64,000 nucleotides of DNA from Litomosoides sigmodontis (Eukaryota; Nematoda; Chromadorea; Rhabditida; Onchocercidae): positions 3,392,507 to 3,456,506 of the forward strand of contig OY718803.1 in assembly GCA_963070105.1 (NCBI GenBank), given 5' to 3'. Shown here one piece after another: positions 1 to 14,597 of this stretch. Below the pieces are notes generated by a model. That model had not been told where the DNA came from and searched no databases. It saw only the letters and a list, made by a program, of their open reading frames with translations. Position numbers and translations under genes: made by a program. Numbering within the stretch: position 1 is the first letter of the stretch; the number at the start of each line of letters is the position of its first letter.

Positions 1-41
1 TGTTTGTGAAGTTTGACAGCAAGTGAAGTTATGTGTTTCAG

Positions 42-1062
42 CAGGCTATGAAGAATTATATGGTTATGGAACACCTCCAGGTGCCTATGGATATGGCTAC
101 GATGCTTATGGTTATGGTCCTGACCCTTACGGCTACGGGTATGGTGCACCACCGGTTGGAGGCCGAGGAGGTCGAGGTGGCATGCCGGTATGTTTTTTAA
201 TTACTATCCTTGTTCTGTAAATGTGATCAAAGTGTGCTCTGAATCTGAACTAAAACATGAAAGAGTTTATCTCTTAATTAAGGATATGAGACAAGCAATA
301 GCTAAGCTGTTCAAGATTTAGTTTCTGTTACATCCCGCACGACCAAAAAAAGTTTCTTTTGGTAATTGCTAATTTCGTTGTATGAGAAACAGGAAACTGG
401 AAGATTGACATGTAGAGTTTGAGTTCGAACTTAATGTTGATGTATGAGAAGTAAAATTCGAATAAATCCGGAAGGATATGTATCTCGGTTAACGAAGCTT
501 GGTATCACTTCCCACCTAATCGTAACTTCTTACTCTTTTCCTGTTGACTAAACGGAATTGTGATATTGAAAGATTAGGTGATGAAGCCAATGGGTATTGA
601 CCATACTAAAAGCAAAGTGCAGTGGTTAACGATATAGTTTTAACAGAGAAGCACATTTCATTCAGTTGTTGTGGTATATGCTTTTCTGACACTCACTGAG
701 TTTTTTGTCATTTTTTCTAAAAAACGAATGGTCATTATTAACGGACCTTGTTTTTATGCTTTCGTTCGCATGCGTAGAAGCCTTGAATTAGGGTTTAATA
801 TCGGTTTATTTTAAAGCATGCAAGTTGGATTAAAATGTTCATGTAAAAAGTATTCATTCCTTGCTGCCAGCGTTTTCAGGGAAGTGGATTTCAGCCGCGT
901 GGTTCCGCAGGTCGAGGACGTGGTACGGGAGGTCGAAGTGGTCGTGGAGCAACGATATCTCGAGGCGCTAAAAGACCAGGCGATGCCGCAGGCGGTCCAG
1001 CCTCAAAACGAGAGTTTGGCAGTGATGATTTCTCAGCTGATGTTAATATGAATTCATTTTAA
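42..1062 (+). CDS. hrpr-1: hnRNP R/Q (SYNCRIP)-type RNA-binding protein, C-terminal exons only
   Basis: Only the 3' end of the gene is in the window. Exons are 42(or 45)-187 and 880-1062, joined in phase 0 across a 692-bp intron with a gtatgt donor and a ttttcag acceptor. The first encodes a Tyr/Gly-rich tract with repeated YGYG motifs followed by GGRGGRGG. The second gives RGRGTGGRSGRGA, a basic AKRPGDAAG segment and the terminus SADVNMNSF. A Tyr-Gly tract followed by RGG boxes and a KR-rich nuclear signal is the arrangement at the C-terminus of vertebrate hnRNP R and SYNCRIP and of C. elegans HRPR-1. These proteins bind pre-mRNA and mRNA in splicing and translation control. The RRM domains lie left of the window, so the assignment rests on tail composition and could fit another RGG-box protein. 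Confidence 0.72.
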
Positions 1063-3185
1063 GTTGTGAATTTCGTATAGCTCATTCACATTATCATGAT
1101 TCTCATTTTGTCTTTTCTGCCGCATTTTATGATGCCCACAATTGGGGCTTTTTCATTATTTATTTTTGACCAGTTTTGTTATTTTGATGGTTAGTACCTC
1201 AAAGCATAACCTTTTGCACAGAGTTTTGATTATAGTTTAAGTCCAAACGCAGTTTTATGTCCCAATTTGGTGATATCGTGTTATAGCGTTACTATGCCGT
1301 TCTTTTCTTTAATTTTTTTGGATTTGGAAGTATTTCTTTATAGTCATCTTGCCATTTTCATGGAGCGTGTTATTTATTTTTGAGATTCAGAAGCTCCATG
1401 ATCGTGAAAGGAATTTTTCAAGATTTTCGCAAAATTCTTGACTTATATTTGGTGTTACGGGATTGTTCCAGTTTTTGGTCCAGTGACTTTATTTTACCGC
1501 AATCAAATTAGTTTATTTCTCTGATTGTCTTTGAGCTAGGTAATAAGGAAGAGACTTTGTCGGCATATGCCTCTGTAAAGTACTAATTCCGATTGCATAT
1601 TTAAACGCTGAACTAGTGATGGCAGCTATTGTATTTTGGATCTTTTTATTCAATACATTTCAATTAATTATGAAACTTAGCATGTGGGCAACCAGAGCAT
1701 CTTGGGTGGTTTCAGCAGTACATAAACCTGTTTTTGGAAATGAGGTATTGTCTACTTAAGCAAATATTGGAAGCGTTATATATGACTGTGTTGAGGTTCG
1801 TTTGACACATTGACGGTAGATTTGTTGAGATTGGATGCTAAGTGGAATCTGCTTTAATTGGATATGTGATTGTGATTGATGTAGTTCGTGGAACAAACTG
1901 CTGTGCTGTTTTATAAACAGAATAATCAGTGGTACGATGTGAGCTTGCCTTTCCCATGAACAATTGCTAGGCAGCGTTACTCGTTGTGAGCAAGCAAGTT
2001 AATGCATAGACGCTTTGATGTAAAAGTGTTTAGGCGTGGTGAATACCGTTCTATTGAAAATGAAGATTTCATTACTGCAGACAATCGATAAAATGTGCTG
2101 TTTCTGCTGTATTGGTTGATCGTACTAGATATTTAGCAATGAGTGATGTGGGTTATGTTTGTATTTTCAATCTCTAGAATTGTATAAGTTATTCGAAGAC
2201 ATCATATCCCGAATAGCTTGTCAAGTTGTTTAATTGTTACTGAAGTTAATGAAGCTTTTGTTATGTTGATGTCACCGAGCATGCGCACACGATCGTGCAG
2301 TGTTTCTTGAGTTTTCGTTGATGACAGTCTGAGGTAATCGTGTGCGCAGTTGGACTGCCTTCGAAGTGCGGATTCAATGTAAATATCATTAACTAATATA
2401 AGAACTCCCACGGATTATCCTGCGTTTCGCTTAGCCAAGTTGACAACAGAAGGAATACATGTGGTGTGGCTGTTTTACATCGAGTAGCAAGGGATCCTGG
2501 AGATAAATGGACAAGTTTTCATAATCTTTGGGGTACAGTTTCTTAGCTAGAAATGTTATATTGGGAGTAGCTTTTTAGAAACTGTCTACATAACAAAAGA
2601 TGCAGTTTTTCACTCTATGCACGCTTAGGAATAGGTAGTATTGATTGGTTACAAAGAGAACTTCGCAGACGTTTCTTTTATTCATTAATCCTGTGGCATT
2701 ATTGCTACAATTTTCACACGCTAAGGTTACCGTCATCTATTTAATTCTACGATATGGAAAAAATCTGCAATATTACTGCAGTTTCTCAAATTTCTATGAC
2801 ACTATTTCGTCATTGAGCATCTCCATGCACTGATGTTCTCACAAAACGCTTAAAGTCAAAAACTCTTCATATCATTGTTTAAATCAATGAGTCCACGACA
2901 ACCAAAATTTGTGCTGAATTTATGATACACTTTAATATCCTTTAATCTCTCAGTATATCGTGAAATTTTGCACATCCCTACAATGTTATTCTCTGTGAAA
3001 TTCAAAGAGATGCATTATTTACTTCCATCGCAACAGTTACCATATATGAAAAAAAACACTATAACAACTGTCTCTCCGTAAAGTTATGGCTTGCTAATAA
3101 AATAATGAATTCATAAATTAATCTATAGATGCAAAAAACGAATTCAACAGTTCATAATAATGTAAACAATAAAGCAATCCATAAT
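1063..3185. other. Tail-to-tail intergenic region with 3' UTRs
   Basis: This 2.1-kb gap lies between the stops of hrpr-1 (+) and atp-1 (-). No open frame here resembles a conserved protein. It is AT-rich and presumably holds both 3' UTRs. A canonical AATAAA on the + strand is at 3168-3173, just before the atp-1 stop. If it is the hrpr-1 poly(A) signal, that 3' UTR is about 2.1 kb. No clear poly(A) signal for atp-1 was found on the - strand. Confidence 0.5.
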
Positions 3186-6160
<2,975 letters not shown>

Positions 6161-6185
6161 TCTATATATGAAACTCGTCCAGACA

Positions 6186-6195
6186 CTGAAACAAG
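6186..6195 (-). promoter_or_regulatory. Candidate SL trans-splice or 5' UTR acceptor for atp-1
   Basis: Read on the - strand, the sequence is cttgtttcag, a strong nematode acceptor, about 25 nt upstream of the atp-1 ATG at 6160. No coding exon is seen upstream of it. It could take a spliced leader or end a 5' UTR intron; the sequence alone cannot separate these. Confidence 0.4.
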
Positions 6196-7540
6196 AAGTA
6201 GGTACTGCTGCTCTGTTAACAGTAATTTTAGGACACAATTAACAATGTCCACTGATTTCACTGGACCTGTTCAGATAAATCACGGGAATATTCTTTACTA
6301 ATGCAATTCAGTGTAATACGAGTGCTCCAAGTCTAGAACACAGAGACCTCAGTCTTACAGCTAATAACGCAACTATAACAAAATATACGGTATGCGTAAG
6401 AGCCCAGCGAAGTACCGTCAGACCATTCCATCTATCCAACGCCTGCCCCTCCAACACTATCCCCACATACACACACACACACACATAGATACACACGCAT
6501 ACACTCAAACACAAACGCATAGCATACACACGCGAGACGAGTCCTGGTTGAACCGTGTATTCTTCAAACGCCGAGTATCATTCGGCAAGCGCAGTCAACT
6601 ATGAAACGATCGCGTCTCGCATCACAGTTGATGTCATTAAGTACGCGACATTCAACAATTTAAAGAAGTGGTGAATGGGAAGAACCAGACGATAAGTTGA
6701 TGATGCGACATAGCGATTCTGTACGCATTACTTGAGATTAAGCTCTACGGCGCTAACTTAGCGACGTGGTCAACTGCGCTTCTCACTCACGTAAATGATA
6801 GCCTCAAATCACTGAACCCACTGAATGTGAGAAATTTTAGTGAGTGATGCAACAAACAAATTGATTCGATAAATGCATCATCGTCACTATCGAACATTCT
6901 TCCGCAAGCAAACAAAATGAGTCGCCCACACAAAACATAGCAAAATCCTCACAAGGAAGAATATAAGCTTAAACTTGACACTCCTGTACACAGACAGAGA
7001 GAGAGAGAGAGAGAGGGGAGAGAGAGGTTTGAAATTGCTGTGCTTTTGTCCGTCGTGCAGACCAACCTGTTTCTCCCACCTCGAAAAACAGCCTTCTGAC
7101 CTACCACGTCTGCTCATCATGAGACTATGGCTTTGCAAATAGTGATAGATGTGGTGTTTGTGAATAGAAGAGAGGCGAGACACAACTGAAAATGAGAAGG
7201 GGCGTACGATGGTGAGAGAGCCTTCCATCAAACCAATTTAAAACTAAACAGACGATAAGGGTCGAACCAGTGTTTCATCTTCCATGAGACGCAGAAGAAC
7301 GAAAAGATGCAAGGGCCATGCGTTCAGAGAAGCATAAAGAGGGTTTGGATCTAAATTGCTAAGAATAGTGAGATCTTCGCGCTATCGCAAGTCCTGAATT
7401 GGAGAGGTGTAGCGTGAGGTAACTTGCGGGGTGGACGTCGGCGTGTTGCTGCAAGTCGGCTAGCCTTATTTGAATTTTAGAGTTAGGAAAATAAGATTGC
7501 CTTAAGCTTTCAGTACTTGAAAGAGTGGAAAACTTCATTG

Positions 7541-7550
7541 AATTTTGCAG
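7541..7550 (+). promoter_or_regulatory. Candidate SL trans-splice acceptor for rab-8
   Basis: The sequence aattttgcag ends 31 nt before the rab-8 ATG at 7582. Exon 1 codes for only ten residues and no upstream coding exon is apparent, so this acceptor probably marks the mature 5' end or closes a 5' UTR intron. Confidence 0.4.
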
Positions 7551-7581
7551 GTAAATCGGTCGGTACAGTTGGCTGATATAA

Positions 7582-9135
7582 ATGGCCAAATCCTACGATT
7601 ATCTCTTCAAGGTTTGCTATTGTTATCCCGGTTGATTTGGAATTTAATTGAGAGATCATCAATTAGAGTATCACCATGAGTTAATGCTTGAATAGGACCT
7701 TATCAAAGCTCTCAAAGTCATTTGCTTTCAATGCCCCATTGATAATATTAATGTCAAGTTTAGGTTCGAGAAGCCTTGATAAGGATTGAAAATTCTAATT
7801 CTTCACTCATACTATGTTCATGTCGGCTTTTCAAATAACTGTAGGCAAACTTGTCGCTTATTGAGGACGAATCTAATTTTAAAATGTCATGAATTGAGAT
7901 ATGCATTGTTTAATATGTTTTCCATTTTAAGTTGCTGCTTATTGGAGATTCTGGTGTAGGCAAGACATGTGTGTTGTTTCGGTTTTCGGACGATTCCTTC
8001 AATAATTCATTCATTTCCACTATTGGTAACTTTTCCTCTATTCTTTGTATAAATTTATTTCAATAACTTTGCAGTATTGATTTTTTAAGAATAAGTGCTT
8101 AAGGTATTGATTTCAAGATACGAACGATAGAACTGGATGGAAAAAAAATTAAGCTGCAAATATGGTATGTTTACATTTCCAAACGCGATGTTTTTATTCA
8201 CATCAGAAATTCTTGTCAAAAGTATATTCTTTTTGATTTTGTCCTAACATCTAAACTCACCCTCTTCATGTGGACCTGTTAGTTCAAAATCCTTCTAATA
8301 GCGTAAATTTTTACTTAATCTGATTTGTTTATAGTAACTGAAAGGCAACATGTTATTTCTGTTTGATTGGGATACTTTTTCCAGGGATACCGCTGGTCAG
8401 GAACGCTTTCGAACAATCACAACCGCTTATTATCGAGGAGCTATGGTATGGCTATTCCGGTGCTTTTCTAAACGTTTTTTTCTAACCATACTGCTTAAAA
8501 TTGCATTATTTCTAGTCAAACAATTGTTTTAAAAAGTAATTTGAAGGGAATTATGTTGGTGTATGATATAACAAATGAGAAATCATTTGACAATATAAAA
8601 AATTGGATTCGAAATATCGAAGAACATGCATCGTCTGATGTGGATCGAATGATCATCGGTAATAAATGCGATATTGAAGAAAGGAGACAGGTATCCCGAG
8701 AGCGTGGAGAACAGGTTGGTTGCTATTGCTTTACGATAGCAGTTCTAATCATTTCGCCGAGTGTTTTCAACTGAAAAAGGAAACAGGTAAGGAGGGTACC
8801 TACACATATGTTCGACTTGAGTAGTGCAGGAGAGCAGTTGTAATAAACCCTTCCTACTAGGAGTGAGATTGACATATAGTTGACTCACCATGATTCTAGA
8901 GGACATGTTTATGTTGCAGCTGGCTATAGAATACGGTACGAAATTTATGGAAACATCCGCCAAGACCAATATCAATGTTGAAGAGGCGTTTTTCACGTTA
9001 GCCCGTGATATAAAATTGAAAACAGAACGTGCATCACAACAGAACACTATTTACAATACTGGTCGAATAGCAGTACACCAGACGCCGAGAAAAAATTCGT
9101 CACTATTTTCGGGTTGGAGATGCTCACTTGTCTAA
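7582..9135 (+). CDS. rab-8: Rab8-family small GTPase
   Basis: Six exons: 7582-7611, 7932-8025, 8103-8163, 8385-8445, 8547-8714 and 8920-9135, totalling 630 nt (209 aa). The protein starts [10 protein letters not shown], nearly the Rab8 N-terminus, and aligns with human Rab8A without gaps as far as I can judge by eye. Nucleotide-binding motifs: GDSGVGKT (15-22), effector region STIGIDF, DTAGQE (63-68), NKCD (about 121-124) and ETSAK (about 149-153). It ends RCSLV, a single-cysteine CAAX-like box; vertebrate Rab8 ends with the same type (CVLL), in contrast to the double-cysteine end of most Rabs. Rab8 directs post-Golgi traffic to the plasma membrane, cilia and dendrites. Several acceptors are AAG instead of CAG (exons 2, 3 and 5). 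Rab10 and Rab13 are close relatives, but the N-terminus and the [16 protein letters not shown] stretch favour Rab8. Confidence 0.95.
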
Positions 9136-11301
9136 TAGGATGTTACTCTTATTTTTTGTTATCTTTCTCACACCGTGACGAGACAACCACTGTTTTATTG
9201 ATGCGGGTTTTTACAATGTCTTTTGACGTAAAAATGCCTTTGAAAACTATATTTGTATTCTTTCAGACTACTGCATATTTTAGGAGTATAGTTACTATAA
9301 ATTCCGGGCTTATTTATATTTGAACTCGTAATATCTTTACATGCGGAGATGGCATTCTAGCTCTCTCTTCTCTAGCATATTTGAGTCGCACAATACGTTA
9401 AACATAACGTTAAATACGTTAAAAGTACATTTCCCGCATTTTTTGGTTTTCAACCTTTACTCATGCTCGAGCAACTTTTTATTGTCATTCCGTTTCCTTT
9501 TTTCGACCTTCCTGCCTCTCTTTAAATTCATATTTCAAAATAGATTCTTCCCCGAAAGAGCAAGGAAAAATTGAGACTAACTCCAAGCAGAACATATTGT
9601 TGTAGTCTTATGGTGACTCCCTTTCGTGAATTGTCGTTAGAGTTCTGCGAGTTCAGTTTTAAAAGATTATGGAGATTTATGTGTTAAGGGTAACTCGTTT
9701 TACGCAAGCAATCTGCCCCCGCAACAGCCACTACTGCTAGTTAGAAATTAGAATTTTACAATAGAGAAGATCGTGAATTAGCACTGGAGACTTGGAGTGG
9801 CGTCGAAAATCGTGGTCGGAGGAATGTCGGTAATCATAATGTTGTGCAATTATGACTACTGCATTTCATTACATATGATTGAATGCACGCTGTGTCTGAT
9901 GTATAAACTTTACTTCTAAATCATTTGTACCTCGGAAGTCCAAAAGTGGCTTGACGACTTTCCATTTTCATTTTAAAGCAAAGCTTTTGACATTGAACAG
10001 CAGAAACTCACCCCACGGAATTCTCTCAATTAACAAGCTGGAAGACAGTGTAGAATAAGAAGTGTATTACGCAAGCACTACGCTTGTCTTTGATAACTAC
10101 GAATAAGAAAACCAGTCTGGTCTGGTTTCAAGTATTCATCTATACACTAATGTACATTTCCAACCGGTCAATTGATGCTTTTAGTTTTTTATTGGGCAAA
10201 CATATAGGTAGAAATCAACATATACACAAATATATAACATGGAAGTGAGGAAACACTCCATGACATTTAAAAGTATAAACAATTAAGAAATACAAAGGCG
10301 ATCACCCGTGGCATATTAGAAGACATATTGGAAATAATACAAAACTATGCCCGTTGTGATCTCACAGCGCAACCAATTCAAAGATTAACGGATTTCAATT
10401 TCTCTCTACATGTACAAGAAGAGGTGAATTTTATCTAAAAACGTCTTTTGTCGTCATTGGTCTAGTAAACTAAGATACGTGTTAACATATCCTTTGTAAA
10501 TGATTAGCCATGAAAAAATAAAATATCGAGAACCATAAAGCAGCTCGCTGTTTTTACGCAAGAAATTTTTTTTTTTTGCAAATTTATAATACGGCAGTAA
10601 ATTTTACCACTTGAAGAACCCTTTCCAAATTGCCAATGCAGTGGGGGAATGTAGATCTAGGAAGCACCGCGATGAGTTTTACCGCAAAAAAAAGTAAGAG
10701 GACAAAACGTACGTGATGATGGTGTACAAATTTAAACAATCCAAATGATCTAAAAGGCTCATAAAAATAAATAAAGCAGGAGGCAAGTAATATCGTCGTT
10801 TCAGTGAAGCGTGTGACCATACAACGTGTGAATGGAGAATGTCATGGATCAGTTCGAAGATAAATTTTCTAAACTTCCAAAAAGAGAAATCATATGGTTA
10901 GAACCAAGTAAAGAGGGCTAAATTTATGAACAGTTTAAATTAGATCAGCAAGAGTTCCAAATGGGACCAGTTTAAGAGAATCGAGGACCTCTAAAGTTTC
11001 TAAACTCTCCCAATTTTTCTGGTTCACTTACAGGATTCAAGTAGATAACTTATGGTCTGGCACTCACGGTTCAAATTGACCGAAAAAAAAATAAAGCAAG
11101 GCAGACCTGAAACAGACGGACTAGTTAGTACAATTGCAGAGACATGCTTCCCTCGAGGGACAACTGAAGGTGCTAATGTCCCCAAAAGTCTAAAACAAAT
11201 CGTTGATCAATTCATTCACTGACCAGAAATAAGACAAAATACTAAAGAGTATAGCATCCTAAAGCTTTTAAGAAGACCCAAATGAACATATATGGAAGCA
11301 T
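9136..11301. other. Tail-to-tail intergenic region (rab-8 / unc-94)
   Basis: This 2.2-kb AT-rich gap lies between the ends of a + gene and a - gene, so it should hold two 3' UTRs. No recognisable coding sequence, RNA gene or mobile element was seen. An AATAAA occurs near 10517, too far from the rab-8 stop to assign with confidence. Confidence 0.45.
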
Positions 11302-14300
11302 TTATGAAGTCGCAGCTTGATCGATGTCATTCCATTCCTGTGGTTCTTTACCTAGCCGTCGTAGCCGCACTAAAATAAAAAATTTTGATTTATGAATGAA
11401 TACTTTTGAACGTACGAAAAAAGGAAATTCGATATAGTTGCTAGTAATGAAACCAACGTCTTTCATAATTTCGCTCAAGAGCTTCCGAAACTCGATGACG
11501 CGCTTCCATCGATTGAAACGATACACCAACGCGCAGTAATGATTCATTCTCTTCTACGGTAAGCATCATGTCCATTTCTATTTGATTTCCTAATACGCTT
11601 GCTCGCTGAAAACAGAAAATGAAAAATCTATAATGTAAAGTAATATGATGTGGTAGCTGTTAGGCTTTATTTTATTGCGGAACATTTTGATCGCGACCCA
11701 TAACGAAAAAATATGCAAACTACTAATAACTACTAATAAACGATGAAAACTGAAAAAACTGGGCTCTCAGAATTACAAAAAGGAAAACTGCCTGATTTTC
11801 AGCATGAAATTCAGTGAGGTTCTGAGTAACAAGTGTAGCACGTAGTAATTTTGCCAGTAGTTCGGGTGTTATGAAATTCGATTCAATATTCAAAATACGT
11901 AGTGATGGTGATGTTTCTAACAATTCAACTAGACCCTGGAAAGTATTTATAGACATAATTAAGCCATTTTTCAAATTTTAAAAGCAAACTGAAATTCGGG
12001 AATGTTCATCAATAACGTGCAAGAAAAAAGATTATTTATGGCATGTAAAAATTACTGAAAAGTAAGAATACGATAAAAATTAGGCGAAACTGTAAACTGT
12101 TCGTCTAGTTCAATTGTTACTCAGCTAACAGCATTTTCGTTTTCTTTCGTCAACATATAAGATACATTAATGTTTTGCAGAGATTAGCGTGCAAAATGAC
12201 AAAAATTGCATTAAAAGGATGTCGTCAGCCAATGCTCTTATTTATTAACTGGCATTAAATTGCTAGTGGCTTGACGCATATTATGCAGTAAAAGGTATAT
12301 CGGAGGAAAAGCAATACACTTACTCTAGCTTCTTGATCAGAGATAGCGGTATTCGCCAACGATAGCTTTTTAATGTGTTTGCTAGCACAGGATGCTTTAA
12401 TAAGAGCCTTAATACGTTCCTTTGATACTCGCTTCATATTGTTGATATTTACTTCAGTCACCATCTCATCGTCTGCTTCAAGTTTTCTGCAAATTCAAAA
12501 TCGAAGTCTTACGTATAAACTCGTAAGTAAAAGCTTCAAACTAATGTCTATATTATAAAAATTTCAAACATCTTAAACCGAATTATGTAAACATACTTGA
12601 TGCAATCGTCTACGTCAGTTTCATTTTCTGGCTCTTCCGGAAGAATCTTCGCTTCGGAAGCCCTAACGACACCAGTAAACGTAGTTCCTGTTGTTTCATC
12701 CTGACCTTTACCCTACAACAAGAGCAAGGAGGTAGCATGAATTCCTTCACTAGGCAGATATTGTTCAACTTCATTTAAAGGGGCTATTGCAAAAAAAAAC
12801 TAAAGAAAAACAGCATAAAAACAAACAAATTGGCTTCCAGACACAAGTTCCTATGAATGGTAGTTCCTTATTTTTTGATATATATATAATCCATGAAATG
12901 ATTGATTGAAAAAACAGTTAATAGCTTAGAAAGGCCCCTTTAAAGATCGAAACTTTACAAAACAATTGCAAAAAATTAGCGAAATTATTCTAGGGAGCTA
13001 TAGAACTAAACACATCCATTACTAGTTTCACCATTAAGAACAAGGACTGAGAACCGACTGTGAAAACGTCTCAGTGCTGAATTCTAATCGTAAATATGAT
13101 CAATTACAACTTATAGTTTTGCTTAATATTTTGCTCATAAGTTCCGTATGAATGGAACGTTCCTAAGCTATTGCACCTTAGATTATATAATGAACGATAA
13201 TAAAAATGGCATATAAAAACCTTTAATGCATTGTAGTATTGAGATTGGTTGAGCAAGTTGTGCATTCCAAGAATCCCAGCTAAGTCAACGAGATCTTTTT
13301 CCGGCGCCTCCTGCAGTGCTCCATTCAAATCTTCCTCGTCATCATCTAGATCCAATTCTATGGGCATTTCCATTTCACCAGACTTTTTATCGCTATCCTC
13401 TTTCGGTTCATAAATTTTCCCTATAACACAATAAAATTTCAATCCATTTCTATAGCAATGACTTCCTAATTGAATGATTTTGAGGCTTAGCTCGCAGTAA
13501 AATTTGACTTTGAGTAAGCCCCAAGATCATTGAATTCACCAACATAGAACGAGAGTTGTGCAGACAGCAAAACTTTTTCTAAAAAAGTGGAACCTTCGAT
13601 ATATTTTCTTTTCACTGCCTATTAGAACTACAAATATCCTTTCATGAATTGTCTTTTAAAACGTTCGTGGGCAATTGCCCACCAAATTCCTAATTCAAAT
13701 AGAACTCTACAATCATTTTTGGTTTATTTCAGTAACTAACCTCGTTTTATTCCTGGACTAAAGGGGACCCATTCCTCCCAGTCTTCTTCTTGTTTTGCGC
13801 TCTCTTCGAGGAACAGCAACAGCTTATCCCTTTGGTACGGGCCTGTCGGTTGTTTGCTGGTTTGGTTACGACATCGCTGTGATGGTGGTAGTAAGGAATT
13901 CTAAAAAAGTGGTCTCATAAAATACAAATGTACTTTGAGCAAGTAAACTTATGTGTTCTCAGCAAGAAGGATGCCACAGTTGCACAATCAAATAGTACAA
14001 ACAACTAAAATATGCGATAAGAAAATTTATAACCCACTAAAGCTTGTTAGTAGAACAGTATTTTATTCGTACAAGGTGTGCTAGTCCCGGCTGCCTCTCT
14101 TCCAAACAACTGAAGAAATAATTAAGCAGACACATAAACGACAACTTACATCAGGATCGAAGTCACTGTTGAGATCTTCGAGTTCTTCGGGCGATAATTT
14201 GGAGAGTAGTCCTTCTAGATCAGCATCATCTAAATCTCGCAGTTCCTTGCCAAAGATTTTTGGTGCGGCAGTTCCAACTTTAGTACGAGCTGCTGGTGCA

Positions 14301-14597
14301 ATTATTCTAGTTTCTTCCGAATAATAACTACAAATATTTAAAAATATGACACAATAAAAGAATTAAGAATCAACAGCTGCCTAATGCATCAGTATAATCT
14401 GGGAGGAGAGGATGCAAACATGTGAAGGAAAATCATGCTGAATTTTGCTGAACAAATAAAAAATGAAAGAGGAATAAAACAATAAAATGCGCCAATTTCA
14501 TTTTATCGTTGGAATCTTAAAATGCAATTGAAAAAGTACGCTTTATAGTGAAAATTTGAAACCTTTACGAAAAGACTCACTTGCTGTTGCCGCTCAT
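11302..14597 (-). CDS. unc-94: Tropomodulin, actin pointed-end capping protein
   Basis: Nine exons on the - strand: 14597-14581, 14327-14150, 13900-13741, 13420-13221, 12712-12597, 12486-12324, 11935-11792, 11605-11458 and 11369-11302; 1,194 nt (397 aa), close to C. elegans UNC-94. The N-terminal half carries the tropomyosin/actin-binding tropomodulin region (FGKELRDLDDADLEGLL, then DKLLLFLEESAKQEEDWEEW). After an acidic linker (ELDLDDDEEDLNG) come leucine-rich repeats such as KKLSLANTAISD, LRILNIESNFITPE and LTEFHAENQ, then RASVLGNQIEMDM. This is the standard architecture of proteins that cap slow-growing filament ends in muscle and membrane skeleton. Exon 1 has only 17 nt, so alternative first exons in the large upstream gap are possible, as C. 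elegans unc-94 has two isoforms. The intron after ENQ appears to use a GC donor. Confidence 0.93.

Larger units (their letters stand above)
6161..7581. other. Head-to-head promoter region between atp-1 and rab-8
   Basis: This 1.4-kb gap separates two genes transcribed away from each other, so it should hold both promoters. It contains a (CA)n tract near 6468-6486 followed by degenerate CA-rich sequence, and a (GA)n tract near 6991-7015. No conserved coding sequence was seen on either strand; the short open frames have no recognisable domains. Confidence 0.5.
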
